Notes under the pieces: generated by a model
What the model saw: the letters and a program-made list of their open reading frames with translations, nothing else
What the model was told of the DNA's origin: nothing
Databases searched by the model: none
In this document: positions 37,101 through 45,289 of the stretch, piece after piece
Position numbering within the stretch: position 1 is the stretch's first letter
How the letters are laid out: each line of letters begins with the position of its first letter
Assembly: GCF_027172205.1 (NCBI RefSeq)
Contig: NC_070606.1
Location: 98,342,534-98,406,533 of the forward strand
DNA from: Podarcis raffonei
Lineage: Eukaryota > Chordata > Lepidosauria > Squamata > Lacertidae
Direction: 5' to 3'
DNA length: 64,000 bases
Translations under genes and position numbers: made by a program

Positions 37101-40100
37101 TCCTTCCACTGAGCTATGTGTCTATCAAAAAGGAACAAAGTTCTAGCAGGTACAGATTTTTAGTTGCACGCATACATACAAGCCTGTGTCATGACTATCT
37201 TGGCTATGAGTGCAACTATTCAGGTACCAATTGTTTCTTTTAAGCCTGTCGCACTGCCACAGTCATGCACCGGCCCGGTAACACAAGTAAAGGTAAAGGG
37301 ACCCCTGACCATTAGGTCCAGTCGTGGCCGACTCTGGGGTTGCGGCGCTCATCTCGCTTTACTGGCTGAGGGAGCCGGCATACAGCTTCTGGGTCATGTG
37401 GCCAGCAGGACTAAGCCACTTCTGGCGAACCAGAGCAGCGCAAGGAAAAGCCGTTTACCTTCCCGCCAGAGCAGTACCTATTTATCTGCTTGCACTTTGA
37501 CGTGCTTTCGAACTGCTAGGTTGGCAGGAGCAGGGACTGAGGAACGGGAGCTCACCCTGTTGCGGGGATTCGAACTGCCGACCTTCTGATTGGCAAGTCC
37601 TAGGCTCTGTGGTTTAACCCACGTCCCCCGAGTGCTACCCACATCCCCCGAATAAAATCCCAGCTTTTCCAAAGCTCTCCTAGGTTACCCAGACAGAAAG
37701 TGTACCGTATTTTTTGCACCATAACACTCACTTTTTCCCTCCTAGAAAGTAAGGGGAAATGTCTGTGCGTGTTATGGAGGAAATGCCTACGGGTGGCATG
37801 CCTACGGATTTTCCTCCTCTAAAAACTATATGCGTGTTATGGTCGGGTGCGTGTTATAGAGCGAAAAATACGGGTAAGTCATCCCCCCTGCCCCATCAAA
37901 AAAGTGAAGTTGGCACACTTCACCAACACCCACCAAAAGGCTGACTTAGCGTGCAAAAGAATAAGAGCACAGAAATATTTCTGCTGTGAGAGGAGTCCTA
38001 CCCTTGTGCTTCTGCACAAGTCTCTGTTCTGAGCACTCCCCTCGAGTGGAAAGAGGAAAGCCCAGAGTGCTGCCTCTTTCGTTGACCCAAAAATCAATTT
38101 TCTTTGGAGAATGGGTTGCTCTGCCGGGTAAGTGAACAATCCAGCCCCAGCTGACGCAGAGACCCAAGAGGAAAGGCCAGAGCAGTTAATCATGCAGAGC
38201 TGTTGTGGGAAGACTCCTCTGCCTACAGCTGCTTTGGGCTCGCAGGCTATTTACAGCATCCAGTAATATCCAAGGCAACACCATGACCAAGTACAACAAT
38301 GCAATATCAATATAAACTCTTTATATAATCTATACGGAACATTGAACAATATGAAAAACCAAATAAACAGAAATCTTATAAATCTCTGAAAGTCACAAAA
38401 TGTGCACTCTTGATGGATTCTCCTGAAAACGTAAGTCTCTGGAAGTCTTTGTAGACTATGCAAGTCTCTGAAAAAAGCAACGGGTCAGATTCTTATCTGA
38501 TGAAAACAGTAAAGCTTTGTTTTATGACGTCCAATGCTGCCGAAATGGTCCGCAAACAGACGTAGTGAACAGTGATTCCGGATATACCCACTGTTTCATA
38601 GAATTCTTCTTTAGCACAGCAGGATACAGAAATGCTTCATAAACCCATCTATATGGTGAATGTATAGTTAAAGCTCTGGTTTTCCCAGTAGTGATGTATG
38701 GAAGTAAGAGCTGGACCATAAAGAAGGCTGATCGCCGAAGAATGGATGCTTTTGAATTCTGGTGCTGGAGGAGACTCTTGAGAGTCCCATGGACTGCAAG
38801 AAGATCAAACCTCTCCATTCTGAAGGAAATCAGCCCTGAGTGCTCACTGGAAGGACAGATCCTGAAGCTGAGGCTCCAAGACTTTGGCCACCTCATGAGA
38901 AGAGAAGACTCCCTGGAAAAGACCCTGATGTTGGGAAAGATGGAGGGCACAAGGAGAAGGGGACGACAGAGGACGAGATGGTGGGACAGTGTTCTTGAAG
39001 CTACCAGCATGAGTTTGACCAAACTGCGGGAGGCAGTGGAAGACAGGAGTGCCTGGCGTGCTCTGGTCCAGGGGGTCACGAAGAGGCGGACACGACTAAA
39101 TGACTAAACAACAACAACAACATGATGAATGGAATTGTATAACAACAATATCTATGGAGCAGTGGTCATAAAGTTATGATATTAGATTGTTGTACTTGGT
39201 CATCGTGTTCCCTTGGATATTACTGATAATTGTTTGCAACACAGGGGTTTAATTGTTTGGTTACTATTTACAGCATCCGGCACGCAGCTGCAAATGACTT
39301 ATCTATGACAGCTGGCCGCACCCTGGTGCCCTCAGGATATTTTGGACAAAGACTCCCATCAACCTTGCCCACAGGGCATGCTGTCTGCAGTTGATGGGCA
39401 TTTGGGAAAAAGCTGGTGTGGCAAGGCTGCTGTGCCCAAATTCATGCTGCAGGCGGCTTGCCCACTAGAACCTCTCCCGGGTCCACAACCACTTCTGGCA
39501 CCGATGCAACATCTTCCCGACACAACGCCGGTACCTCGGCCACTTCCTTGAGGCCTTTGATCAGGAAGCCGAAATGGCGGATGGTAGCCTCCAGGAACTT
39601 GGGCACCAGGCAGAAGCAGACATGCAGCGGCAACTTCTGTTTCAGGGCCAGTCGCTGGGCATAGAGAAAGGCCCAGTTATCTGGGGAGAGAAAGAGCAGG
39701 GAAAAGCTTAAAGGAATGGCTCTGCAACAGATGGTCAGCGGCTGGGAGTGTAGGGGGCGCAACAGACATGCAGCGTTTGGGCTTCTCCAAACCTCTGGGC
39801 CAGTTTGATGGGCGCAAGTGCCCCAGTTCTGAAGGCAAGGCAGGGCACCAGGCGGTATACAGTGTGGCTCAGGACCACGATACCTCAAGGAGCGCCTCTA
39901 TGAACCTCCCCAGACCCTGAGAACATCTTCTGAGGCCCTCCTTCGTGTGCCTCCTCCTCAAGAGGTCTGGAGGGTGGCAGCACGAGAACGGGGCCTTCTC
40001 TGCAGTGGCTCCCCGTCTGTGGAATGCTCTCCCCAGGGAAGTTTGTCTGGCACCTTCATTATACAATCATACCTTGGGTTACAGATGCTTCAGGTTTCGT

Positions 40101-42184
40101 TTCTTCGGGTTACAGACGTGCCAAAACCCAGAAGTACCAGAACGGGTTACTTTTGGGTTTTGGCGGTTGCGCATGTGCAGAAGCGCTGAATCGCAACCCG
40201 CGCGTGCACAGACGTGCCGCTGCGGGTTACGAACATGCCTCCTGCACGGATCACGTTCGCAACCCAAGCGTCCACTGTACATCTTTAGGTGCCAGGCAAA
40301 AACTTTCTGTTTAACCAGGCCTTTGGCAGGCCTGATCAACACCCTATACCCTTTTAAAATGTGGCTCTTTTGGGGGGGTTATTATTGGGTTATTGTTTTT
40401 ATTTTGATTTTATGTACTGTGATCTTTTTTGTGGACTGCCCTGAGATCTCCAGGTATAGGGAGGTATATAAATTCAACAAATAAATAAATAAAAATTCAG
40501 ATTCCCTTCCTCCCCAGGCGGCTGGAGACCTGTTGCTATTTCTGCAGCAGGGTCTCAGAGGGTCGCTATCTCCAGCATCCTAGGGCTGCCCAATCAGCAT
40601 AAATGGGGGATATTTTTAGTCACCATACAATACAATATCTCTATTGTCATTGTCCCATACAGAACAACGAAATTGAAAAAATCTACATCAGACATTCAAA
40701 AACCGACAAGCCTGCTATCCCAGCTATCCCAGCCTGGTTAGCCCCCTAAAAACTCTGATACCCCATAATTAAATACAATATACTCCCGCAGAGACTACCT
40801 TACACTGCGTTTAAAACCAAAATCGCATTTGAATAGGAACTGTTTCTCAGGCGGCTAGTCCTAGTCTTTATAACCCTGTACCTTCTTCCAGAAGGCAGAA
40901 GCTGAAAGAGATCATTTCCAGGGTGTGCACTATCCTGCACTATCTCTGCAGCTTTCTTATGACACCTGGAAGCATAGATTTGATCTAAGGTGGGAAGAGT
41001 GCGCCCAATTATTCTCTCCGCTGTCTTTACAACCCTGGACAGCACTGTTTTTCCCCTGACCGTGCGGCTCCCAAACCACACACAGAGACCATAAGTTATG
41101 CTCCCAATCTAAACACTGAAAGCGAAGGGTGCTTCAGATTCAAAGGAATTCTGTGCAACGTCCGCTCCATACAAGGGAACTTCATAGGAAAGTCACCCAG
41201 AAAGCAAATACTGCCAGGCTCCCTTGAATCAGCTGCCCCTGATAATCTGATACTTGCGACTTGGTCATTTTAACCCACGTGCCTATTTTATAGTTTTCTT
41301 TTTTTTATTACTTTCATCCAGTGTTAGAATCATAGAATTGCAGAGTTGGAAGGGACCCTGAGGGTCATCTAGTCCAACCCCCTTCAGGGCAGGAATCTCA
41401 GCTAAAGCATCCATGACAGACGGCCATCCAAACTCTGCTGAAAAGCCTCCAAGGAAGGAGAGTCTGTTGTTCTCTTGTGTTTCATACACATTATAAAACA
41501 AAACAAATAAATAAATAAACAAACTTTACCAAAAAAAGACCCGGTTTCCACACAAAAAATTAGATCTAGCCGAAAGGCAACACAGAGAGACCTGAATTAA
41601 TTACTGCAATGCACCCCTATAATGGTTATTAATGTATAATTGCATAATTATAAAATTATTGTGTAACTTGGGAAGGTTGTATAATCTTAGAAGGGGCGTG
41701 GCTGTATCAGGAAGCGAGACGGCACTTCTGAATTTGCCACAATGCAATTGCTTTATACATGGCAAGGATGCTTTTTCCCAGTGTTTTGCCAGCCTTCACC
41801 CCCAGGCACTCCATCCCACCAATTACACAGAGGGGAAGAGGAGGCTGGGGGTGGGGTAAAGGTAAAGGTAAAGGGACCCCTGACCATTAGGTCAGTCGTG
41901 ACCGACTCTGGGGTTGCGGTGCTCATCCCGCTTTACTGGCCGAGGGAGCCGGCGTACAGCTTCCAGGTCATGTGGCCAGCATGACTAAGCCGCTTCTGGC
42001 GAGCCAGAGCAGCGCACGGAAACGCCGTTTCCCTTCCCGCTGGAGTGGTGCCTATTTATCTACTTGCACTTTGACGTGCTTTCGAACTGCTAGGTTGGCA
42101 GGAGCAGGGACCGAGCAACGGGAGCTCACCCCGTTGCGGGAATTCGAACCACCGACCTTCTGATCGGCAAGTCCTAGGCTCTGC

Positions 42185-42231
<47 letters not shown>

Positions 42232-42988
42232 TTATTTGTAACCCACCCATCTGGCCGGATTTCCCCAGCCGCTCTGGGTGGCTTCCAACGAAATATTAAA
42301 AATACAATAAAGCATCAAACATTAAAAACTTCCCTAAACAGGGCTGCCTTCAGATGGCTTCTAAATGTCAGATAGTTGTTTATTTCCTTGACATCTGACG
42401 GGAGGGCGTTCCACATGGCGGGTGCCACCACCGAGAAGGCCCTCTGCCTGGTTCCCTGTAACTTCGCTTCTCGCAGGGAGGGAACCGCCAGAAGGCCCTT
42501 GGAGCTGGACCTCAGTGTCTAACCAACTACAAGTAGTGAACTGTTGGTGCTCTAATTTTACTGCAAATATCAATGCACCTCTTGTAGTTTGGTTTTCCCA
42601 CCCAAAAATAAGCCAGGACAGATTGTGGATCCCAAGCACCGGCCAAGCTCTCACCTTGCACTCTCTGATCTCGCGACATCCAGTAGAGGATGCCCCGAGC
42701 ATCTTCCTTGAGATTGGGATCTTGCGAGATGAGACGGACGCGCTTCTTGTTGTACTTGAACTCTGCGACGGAGGGCGCCGCGTCCAGGCGGGCTCGCTTG
42801 ACGGCCTCGGCCAGGGCGGCAGAGCCTCTGCTGCCCACATCCCCTTCCCCAGCCGCCTTCTTAGCAGCAGGCGGTGCCCCGGATGCCAACCTCCCGTTGC
42901 TCTCCAAGCCATCAGGGACTAATGCTCCCTCTTCTGCCCCTTCCTGCTTCGACTCGGCTGGCTTCCGCTTTCTCCTCTTCTGGGACAT
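27987..42988 (-). CDS. PHR: Class II CPD photolyase (complete, 9 coding exons)
   Basis: Encodes deoxyribodipyrimidine photolyase, the FAD enzyme that uses blue or near-UV light to split cyclobutane pyrimidine dimers in DNA. Coding exons in transcript order: 42988-42655, 39680-39535, 36664-36482, 34391-34233, 32916-32718, 31155-31003, 29867-29746, 28493-28334, 28141-27987. Together they make 1,611 bases, 536 residues plus TAA, with every border AG/GT and every phase consistent. The start at 42988 has a good Kozak context (GCCATGT) and opens a Lys/Arg-rich nuclear-localisation-like run (KKR-type, QKRRKRK). Next come the N-terminal alpha/beta domain ([20 protein letters not shown]) and the C-terminal FAD domain ([68 protein letters not shown]), the class II signatures. 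The length matches marsupial and fish enzymes. It is intact and probably active. Confidence 0.96.
28334..28493 (-). CDS. PHR: PHR exon 9
   Basis: Begins [20 protein letters not shown] and ends DGRDPSGYV at donor GTAG|GTCAGT. It holds conserved Trp residues of the electron-transfer region. Confidence 0.95.
28550..28665 (+). repeat. L2/CR1-like LINE tail fragment
   Basis: CCCATCAGACGTCAAAGAGA and GCCGCCCAGAGTGGCTGGGG match the ends of other copies in this window. Confidence 0.6.
29010..29515 (-). mobile_element. Possible L1 LINE 3' region
   Basis: Very AT-rich, with TTTTATTAAATTTTCTGTTA at its left end (A-rich tail on the minus strand). Judged L1-like from style only. Confidence 0.35.
29746..29867 (-). 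CDS. PHR: PHR exon 8
   Basis: Encodes [20 protein letters not shown] and [16 protein letters not shown]. The acceptor is TTCAAAG without a strong pyrimidine tract; the frame and homology fix it. Confidence 0.93.
29911..30250 (-). mobile_element. Sauria SINE (full copy)
   Basis: A tRNA-derived SINE of squamates on the minus strand: head ending near 30245 (GGCGCTGTGGGTTAAACCAC), B box around 30175, and a 3' end with the ACCTTT-type tail. Perfect 17-base target-site duplication TTATGGTTAAAAAGTAA at 29894-29910 and 30251-30267. In a PHR intron. Confidence 0.93.
30298..30540 (-). mobile_element. tRNA-derived SINE, second family
   Basis: The minus strand starts CCAGTATGGTGTAGTGGTTA (tRNA head) and ends with GATATCAAATCCAAACTC and a (CTT)n tail. 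A sister copy lies at 33595-33880. Confidence 0.8.
30541..30916 (-). mobile_element. Sauria SINE, longer variant
   Basis: Same family as 29911-30250 but with extra blocks (TTTGTCCACAAACAGC and CAATGGGACACCGTGATGG). It abuts the previous SINE. Confidence 0.85.
31003..31155 (-). CDS. PHR: PHR exon 7
   Basis: Phase 1 on both sides. It encodes [20 protein letters not shown] and [20 protein letters not shown], lining the FAD pocket. Confidence 0.95.
31215..31520 (+). mobile_element. L2/CR1-like LINE 3' end
   Basis: The + strand encodes [20 protein letters not shown], then a tail GGAGCCGCCCAGAGTGGCTG and ATT repeats at 31501-31515. Confidence 0.8.
31660..31920 (-). mobile_element. L1 LINE ORF2 endonuclease fragment
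   Basis: Minus-strand translation [20 protein letters not shown] and [18 protein letters not shown] is the N-terminal start of the apurinic-type endonuclease of L1 ORF2. Only about 85 residues remain. Confidence 0.85.
32718..32916 (-). CDS. PHR: PHR exon 6
   Basis: Begins [20 protein letters not shown] after CTCTGCAG and ends [12 protein letters not shown] across the donor TTTG|GTGAGT. The [10 protein letters not shown] motif belongs to the FAD-binding domain. Confidence 0.94.
33595..33880 (-). mobile_element. tRNA-derived SINE, second family, with (GAA)n tail
   Basis: The GAA/GAG repeat at 33595-33648 is the 3' tail read backwards. The tRNA-like head ends at 33875 (GTGGTTAAAAGCGG on the minus strand). 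Confidence 0.8.
33885..34080 (-). repeat. tRNA-derived SINE with CR1-like features
   Basis: CCGAGTCAGACCATTGGTCC through GCAAAACAGATGCTCTACTG, the reverse of the tRNA-headed family seen at 590. Confidence 0.75.
34233..34391 (-). CDS. PHR: PHR exon 5
   Basis: Phase 0, 53 codons, beginning [20 protein letters not shown] and then RTIRRKI, a strongly conserved class II block. Confidence 0.94.
34990..36035 (+). mobile_element. L2 LINE, reverse transcriptase C-terminal half
   Basis: Frames encode [30 protein letters not shown] (the catalytic ADD motif) and [20 protein letters not shown], then RTIESxL-type and [16 protein letters not shown] regions, ending with a 3'UTR and TTGACAATAAAGGTATTATT. 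5' truncated. The coding part is split by several frame breaks (first frame ends at 35588, continuation from about 35600 in another), so it is inactive. Confidence 0.88.
36041..36304. mobile_element. Mariner-like MITE
   Basis: Starts GACAGTGGATGCTCAGGTTG and ends TAACCCAAGGTATGACTA; the interior GCGATTCGGCATTTCTGCGC is shared with copies at 40064 and 61745. Confidence 0.65.
36482..36664 (-). CDS. PHR: PHR exon 4
   Basis: Phase 0 on both sides, 61 codons. It encodes [20 protein letters not shown] and [20 protein letters not shown], the end of the Rossmann-like domain. Confidence 0.93.
36705..36875 (-). repeat. tRNA-derived SINE, degraded
   Basis: GTCTAGCTCAGTATATACCA, GGCAGCAGCTCTCCAAGGTT and CTGGAACCTTCTGCATGTG show the minus-strand copy. 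Confidence 0.65.
36945..37125 (-). repeat. tRNA-derived SINE
   Basis: TAAGCTGCCTTATACTAGAC through CCTTCCACTGAGCTATG, a second copy of the family within 300 bases. Confidence 0.7.
37288..37628 (-). mobile_element. Sauria SINE
   Basis: Begins AAGTAAAGGTAAAGGGACCC on the + strand and contains the diagnostic CTATTTATCTGCTTGCACTT; the head runs to about 37620. Confidence 0.88.
37705..37874. mobile_element. TA-flanked MITE (CCGTATTTTT termini)
   Basis: Inverted ends CCGTATTTTTTGC and GCGAAAAATACGG flanked by TA, with a repeated interior GCGTGTTATGG. Mariner/Tc1-like by target preference. Confidence 0.7.
38262..39263. mobile_element. Retroelement with inverted ends, carrying a Bov-B insertion
   Basis: A 15-base perfect duplication CTATTTACAGCATCC (38247-38261 and 39264-39278) brackets the element. 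Near its ends AGTAATATCCAAGG...CCAAGTACAACAA is inverted at about 39186-39224. Long duplications and inverted ends suit a Penelope-like element, an inference. Bov-B sequence (38668-39120) sits inside it. Confidence 0.5.
38668..39120 (+). mobile_element. Bov-B (RTE) LINE 3' fragment
   Basis: Translation [40 protein letters not shown] and [20 protein letters not shown] is the C-terminus of the Bov-B reverse transcriptase. The 3' end is GACACGACTAAATGACTAAA with (CAA)n. Bov-B supplies the machinery for Sauria SINEs. Confidence 0.92.
39535..39680 (-). CDS. PHR: PHR exon 3
   Basis: Acceptor TCTCCCCAG. It encodes [20 protein letters not shown] and [20 protein letters not shown]. The donor is GAG|GTACCG, weaker than the others but the only one that joins in frame to [10 protein letters not shown] in the next exon. 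Confidence 0.9.
39880..40490 (+). mobile_element. L2-like LINE 3' end, split by a MITE
   Basis: Encodes [20 protein letters not shown] and, after the MITE at 40064-40277, [20 protein letters not shown]. The tail ends near GGTATATAAATTCAACAAAT. Confidence 0.75.
40064..40277. mobile_element. Mariner-like MITE inside a LINE
   Basis: Termini CAATCATACCTTGGGTTACA and CAACCCAAGCGTCCACTG flanked by TA, 214 bases, inserted between two halves of the LINE. Confidence 0.75.
40625..41095 (-). mobile_element. L2 LINE 3' end
   Basis: The minus strand encodes [40 protein letters not shown] and [10 protein letters not shown], as in the element at 34990. The 3' end contains TATTGTCATTGTCCCATACA. Confidence 0.85.
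41325..41485 (-). repeat. CR1-like LINE 3' end
   Basis: ATAGAATTGCAGAGTTGGAA, GGGTCATCTAGTCCAACCCC and AAGCATCCATGACAGACGGC mark the CR1 3' region on the minus strand. Confidence 0.8.
41856..42183 (-). mobile_element. Sauria SINE, 5' truncated
   Basis: Contains TTTATCTACTTGCACTTTGA and the CGTTGCGGGAATTCGAACCA B-box region. It stops at GCTCTGC where the neighbouring (ATA)n begins. Confidence 0.88.
42185..42526 (-). mobile_element. L2/CR1-like LINE 3' end with (AAT)n
   Basis: An AAT microsatellite at 42185-42230 is the LINE tail; the rest matches 9098-9465, ending in CTGGACCTCAGTGTC. Confidence 0.8.
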
Positions 42989-43112
42989 GGCTGGCCGCGC
43001 CCCGGGGACCGCAGAGAGGTTGCGCACCAACCACAAGACCCAGGCGGGGCCGGAATGGGGAGAGACGCAAGCGATGACCCGTCCGGGGAGCAGGCTGGAA
43101 GGAAGAAGCAGC
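42655..43112 (-). CDS. PHR: PHR exon 2 with start codon at 42988
   Basis: Acceptor on the minus strand TTGCTTACAG before 43112; donor CAAG|GTGAGA after 42655. Bases 43112-42989 are taken as 5'UTR. Coding starts MSQKRRKRK and ends with [13 protein letters not shown]. The middle is low-complexity Ala/Gly/Glu, normal for the variable N-terminus of this family. Confidence 0.9.
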
Positions 43113-43194
43113 CTGTAAGCAAGCACAAAAGAACATCATTGGTGGATCAGGCTATGGGGGCCTCCATTCCAGCCATCTCCAACTATAGCCCATA

Positions 43195-43400
43195 TTGGTG
43201 TGGCAGTTAAGAGTGCCGGACTACGACCTGGGAGAGACCTGGGTTCAAATTCCCACTCGGCCACGAAGATTGTTTCCTCTCAGCCTGACCCACCTCAGAG
43301 AGATTTGAAAAAGGAAACTCAGAACCCCATGAAGCACCTTGAGCTCCTAGGGAGAAAATGTGGGATAGAAATGCAGCAATAAAATAAATAAATACCTGGC
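43195..43400 (+). mobile_element. tRNA-derived SINE
   Basis: tRNA-like head GTGGCAGTTAAGAGTGCCGG with B box GGTTCAAATTCC, ending TGGGATAGAAATGCAGCAAT and (AATA)n. In PHR intron 1. Confidence 0.75.
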
Positions 43401-43639
43401 CCTTCAGGTATTTGAGACAACTCCAGAACATCTGGAGGGTACCAGGATGCTGTAATCCCATTTACTTCCCCCTCGCAGTGAATGAGATACCTTTGGGGAA
43501 TCAGGATATGAAATCAACAGCCCTCCCCTGTGGTTTGTCCCGAGTATCTGCTATACAGAGGTACACTGTCTCTGGGCATGGGGGGTCTCCATTTAGCATC
43601 CAAGGCTACTGGCCTCTTCCTCACAGAGGCAAGAATCAA

Positions 43640-43765
43640 GCTGGTTTTGTCCAGCATGCGGCCTCCCAGCTTCTGCCTACAACTCCCATCAGCCCCTGCC
43701 AGCATGGCCAAAGGGTAGGGATGATGGGAGTTGTAGTTCATCAACATTGGGAAGGCCAGAAGTTC
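43640..43765. repeat. hAT-like MITE fragment
   Basis: Palindromic core CAACTCCCATCA...TGATGGGAGTTG separated by about 30 bases. Confidence 0.55.
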
Positions 43766-44446
43766 TCTAAACCGAGGTGAACTTTTGAAATAGGGTGCCT
43801 TGAGCGGGGAGAAGATTTGGCACCCCCCTCCCTAAATATTCCTTATTTTCACAATAATTATTTTTGGCACAGTTGCTTTTAATAGATCTTCTTAACAGGC
43901 GGACTGAAAATTCACATTATTACAAAAAACAGAAATGTTATTGTTTAGTGCCCTCTCAGCTTGGCACCCTGTGTTCGGGAACCACACGACCCTAAATCCA
44001 GCCCTGTCTAAGCTCTTTGGTGGCTGGTAGCTAGCTATGTGGTCATGTATGTTTTGCACACAGAATCCTGGCTTTAAAAAGAGAAACAACCTTCACAGTT
44101 GCTGCCGGTCAGAGTGGGCAATGCTGGGCACTTAAGGCAGCTCCTGCGTTCAAACCTTAGAGCACCAGTTTGGTGAAGGTGGCATTCAGCCACTTCACGG
44201 GACTGCTGTGCTCAGGCTGATTCTAGAGCAGAGCTAGACCAGGTCTGTCCAGTAGATTAGAGGGAAGAGAGAACAGGGCAACCCGAATGATTTGTGCAGT
44301 CCGGCCCGTGGACCAGACTAAGGAACTGCTTCTGAAAAAGGAGAAGAAACAAAGGATTTAACTCTTGTATCACTCCATCCTTTGCAAGGCGCCTCCGTTT
44401 TCCTCCTTTTTCTCTCTCCTGATCCCTGCCTCTTTCCCCTTCAATT

Positions 44447-44610
44447 CATAGTTGTCAACCTTTCCTTTTTTGCGGGAAATTCCCTTATTCCAGCTCCGTT
44501 TCCCGCTGCTTCCCGCTGCTATCCGGGAATGTTAGATATCCCGTAGACTGTCCCCGGGACAGGTGAGGCTGCTGATCCCTTATTTTCAAATCTGAGAGTT
44601 GACAGCTATG
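44447..44610. mobile_element. hAT-type MITE with perfect 8-base duplication
   Basis: Inverted ends CATAGTTGTCAACC and GAGTTGACAGCTATG, with the octamer CTTCAATT on both sides (44439-44446 and 44611-44618). Interior is rich in CCCGCTGCTTCCCGCTGCT. Located in PHR intron 1, 310 bases from exon 1. Confidence 0.88.
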
Positions 44611-44923
44611 CTTCAATTCCTCATTTGCTCCTTTATTTTCCCTCAGTGGTCTTTTTTTTTTTTTGGCCTGTAGGGTTTGACGGGGTGGGGGGAGTTCCCT
44701 GGATTTGAGGCTGGGGGAGAAAGGGGAGAATACTAAGCCCCTATTATCCTGGCCACACTTTTTGGGGGGGGTAACAGAACAAGCCTTCCTTGCCCCCTTC
44801 ATCCGCACAAGGGCCCCGCAAAGTAGTGTCAACAGGACAAGTTATGTTGTGCGGCCAGGGAAGGGCGCCAAGGGATGGGGGCACGGTCCGGGGCTGCGAT
44901 CGCCCCCCCTCGCCGGCACTCAC

Positions 44924-45150
44924 CGGGCGCCGAGCTCTCCGCGTGGGCTTCCTCCGCTGGCGCGCCAGGCCCCGCTTACACAACGCGGCGGCGGCGGAGG
45001 CTGGGCGGGGAGAGAGGCGGGCTGGGCTCCGGGAAGCCCCTCCCGCGGCCGCTTCTCCTCCTCCTCCTCCCAGCATCGGGGAAGCGGAACCCCGCCAGGG
45101 GCCGCCGCAGCCTCGCTTTCCCTGCTCGGGGAGGCAGACTCACTTTTGTG
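44924..45150 (-). other. PHR: PHR noncoding first exon (5' limit approximate)
   Basis: A strong minus-strand donor (CGCCCG|GTGAGTG) at 44924/44923 pairs with the acceptor at 43113. The exon lies in a GC- and CpG-rich block. Its only ATG (45076) is out of frame with the photolyase start once spliced. The transcription start is not determined; 45150 is a guess bounded by the CpG-rich block. Confidence 0.55.
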
Positions 45151-45202
45151 AATGAATCGCCCAGCGGATGGAACGTTGCAACATTTTACACTCGCGGGCC
45201 CC

Positions 45203-45210
45203 TGACGTCA
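45203..45210. promoter_or_regulatory. Full cAMP-response element (TGACGTCA)
   Basis: A perfect palindromic CRE, about 130 bases upstream of the PHR uORF ATG and at the upstream edge of the CpG island. CREB/ATF-family binding is known for this octamer; use here is inferred. Confidence 0.6.
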
Positions 45211-45227
45211 CGCGCTGTTGCCTGAAG

Positions 45228-45233
45228 CACGTG
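45228..45233. promoter_or_regulatory. Perfect E-box (CACGTG)
   Basis: A CACGTG palindrome 17 bases from the CRE. CLOCK/BMAL, USF and MYC-family factors bind this hexamer. It is relevant because photolyase transcription is light- and clock-controlled in fish. Confidence 0.55.
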
Positions 45234-45289
45234 GCGGGGCGGGAGGGCGCCTGAATCTCTCTTGCTTTTTCTCCAAGCGGTGGGTCTGT

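Larger units (their letters stand above)
44860..45245. promoter_or_regulatory. PHR: CpG island / PHR promoter
   Basis: A dense run of CG dinucleotides (for example GCGGCGGCGGCGG near 44985) covers the inferred first exon and its upstream flank, in contrast to AT-rich repeat DNA on both sides. A TATA box is not apparent, which fits a CpG-island promoter. Confidence 0.7.

Noticed and set aside
42989-43112. Open in-frame extension of about 41 codons upstream of the PHR start, basic and without acidic residues, like a mitochondrial presequence
   Set aside because: The extension begins at a splice acceptor, and the inferred first exon offers no in-frame ATG; the apparent upstream start is GTG in the intron. 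It is best read as 5'UTR.
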